Source: Salinimonas iocasae (GTDB lineage Bacteria > Pseudomonadota > Gammaproteobacteria > Enterobacterales > Alteromonadaceae). Taken from it: a stretch of 64,000 nt of DNA. Shown here in pieces: positions 63,625-64,000 of this stretch. A program made the position numbers and the translations under genes. Under the pieces are notes generated by a model. That model searched no databases. It worked only from the letters and a program-made list of their open reading frames with translations, and was not told the DNA's origin. Every line of letters starts with the position of its first letter. Within the stretch, counting starts at the first letter, position 1. Where the stretch lies: positions 3,240,001 through 3,304,000 of the forward strand of contig NZ_CP039852.1 of NCBI RefSeq assembly GCF_006228385.1, written 5' to 3'.

Positions 63625-63684
63625 CTTCAGAATACAAATCGGCCGCCGATATCAGTTGTATTACGTTGCTGCAGGTATATTGCT

Positions 63685-64000
63685 TTGAAAGTGTCATTTC
63701 CAGTCTTGCTGTTTTTTCTGGTGAGTACAACCTCAGCTGCCAGTTCGTTAAATGAAGCGCTTATGGCACGTTATAGCGAACAGGAGCGCATCAGCTTTCT
63801 GGCCGGTGATGAAGAGCAAATCGCCCTGAATTTTCCGCCCACTGCGACACTAAAGCGTGGCGTTGCGGTAGTCCTGGCGGAAACTGGCTATCAGGGTTTG
63901 ACGCTGCAGTCTGGCAGTGCACTGGCCCGGCGGATGCGTCGCTGGGGCTGGCATGTTGTTGTTGTCCCTGTGAAATTTGATTCTGAGGCTGAGCAAAGTA
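63685..64000 (+). CDS. DUF3530 family protein, 5' part (runs off the window)
   Basis: The first 105 codons of a secreted alpha/beta hydrolase-like protein. A signal peptide (MKVSFPVLLFFLVSTTSA) is followed by ISFLAGDEEQIALNFPP, and RGVAVVLAETGYQGLTLQSG, then a RRMRRWGWHVVVVPV strand, which is the layout of DUF3530 proteins of marine gammaproteobacteria. A TTG start at 63685 is used; GTG 63691 is an alternative. The catalytic Ser region would lie beyond the window. The role of the family is unknown. Confidence 0.65.
   Translation, partial: MKVSFPVLLFFLVSTTSAASSLNEALMARYSEQERISFLAGDEEQIALNFPPTATLKRGVAVVLAETGYQGLTLQSGSALARRMRRWGWHVVVVPVKFDSEAEQS

Overview
The window looks like an ordinary chromosomal segment of a marine gammaproteobacterium of the order Alteromonadales, most likely the family Alteromonadaceae (Alteromonas/Salinimonas type). 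Support for this comes from the mid-range base composition judged by eye, the gene order nudF-yqiB-cpdA-yqiA-parE divergent from tolC, the rapA-rluA pair, many c-di-GMP enzymes and TonB receptors, and a PrsT-type TPR lipoprotein. I see no rRNA, tRNA, insertion sequence, prophage or CRISPR array. The window is almost fully coding; the one clear gene remnant is a C-terminal piece of an alpha/beta hydrolase.

Layout. 1-9.4 kb: 3' part of the kinase gene srkA, a YqaA-type membrane protein, a cobalamin riboswitch with the B12 receptor btuB, a GAF-GGDEF cyclase, an unknown small gene, a luciferase-like monooxygenase, dsbA, an HD-domain nucleotidase and a YraQ/ArsP-type permease. 9.4-20.7 kb: aldo/keto reductase, a TrpD-like (YbiB) protein, a SulP transporter, PAP2 phosphatase, AEC transporter, the hydrolase remnant, a Fur-box-preceded siderophore-interacting protein, BolA, AlkB, RlmG, a periplasmic cyclophilin, a GNAT acetyltransferase and a gamma-glutamylcyclotransferase-like protein. 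20.8-30 kb: a TonB receptor with three His/Asp/Glu-rich loops behind a Zur-like box (zinc uptake), the EF-P lysylation set epmA, efp, epmB, small genes, a conserved unknown membrane-anchored protein, a HAD phosphatase and a membrane GGDEF cyclase.

30.2-36.3 kb is the most unusual region. A bacteriophytochrome photosensory core (PAS-GAF-PHY with all chromophore residues but no output domain) lies 18 bp downstream of a 1509-residue CheB-CheR-coiled coil-PAS-GGDEF-EAL protein. The two look like one operon, and the large protein may be the output partner of the light sensor. A 7-5-7 inverted repeat precedes the operon.

36.3-64 kb: parE, yqiA, cpdA, yqiB, nudF, tolC, a voltage-gated cation channel with an unusually acidic filter, an AI-2E family permease, prsT, deaD, cysG, a transglutaminase-like exported protein, a PIN-PhoH ATPase, rapA, rluA, a MHYT-PAS-GGDEF-EAL protein, an unknown anchored protein, a MerR regulator divergent from an NAD-dependent epimerase-like gene with a textbook 19-bp-spacer promoter, and the 5' end of a DUF3530 gene.

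How the parts work together: metal and cofactor supply is visible at the DNA level (B12 riboswitch, Fur box, Zur box). c-di-GMP signalling is represented by four proteins with different GGDEF inhibitory-site states. Translation and RNA functions (EF-P system, RlmG, RluA, DeaD, RapA) are spread through the core. All functional calls come from reading motifs by eye; no database search was run.
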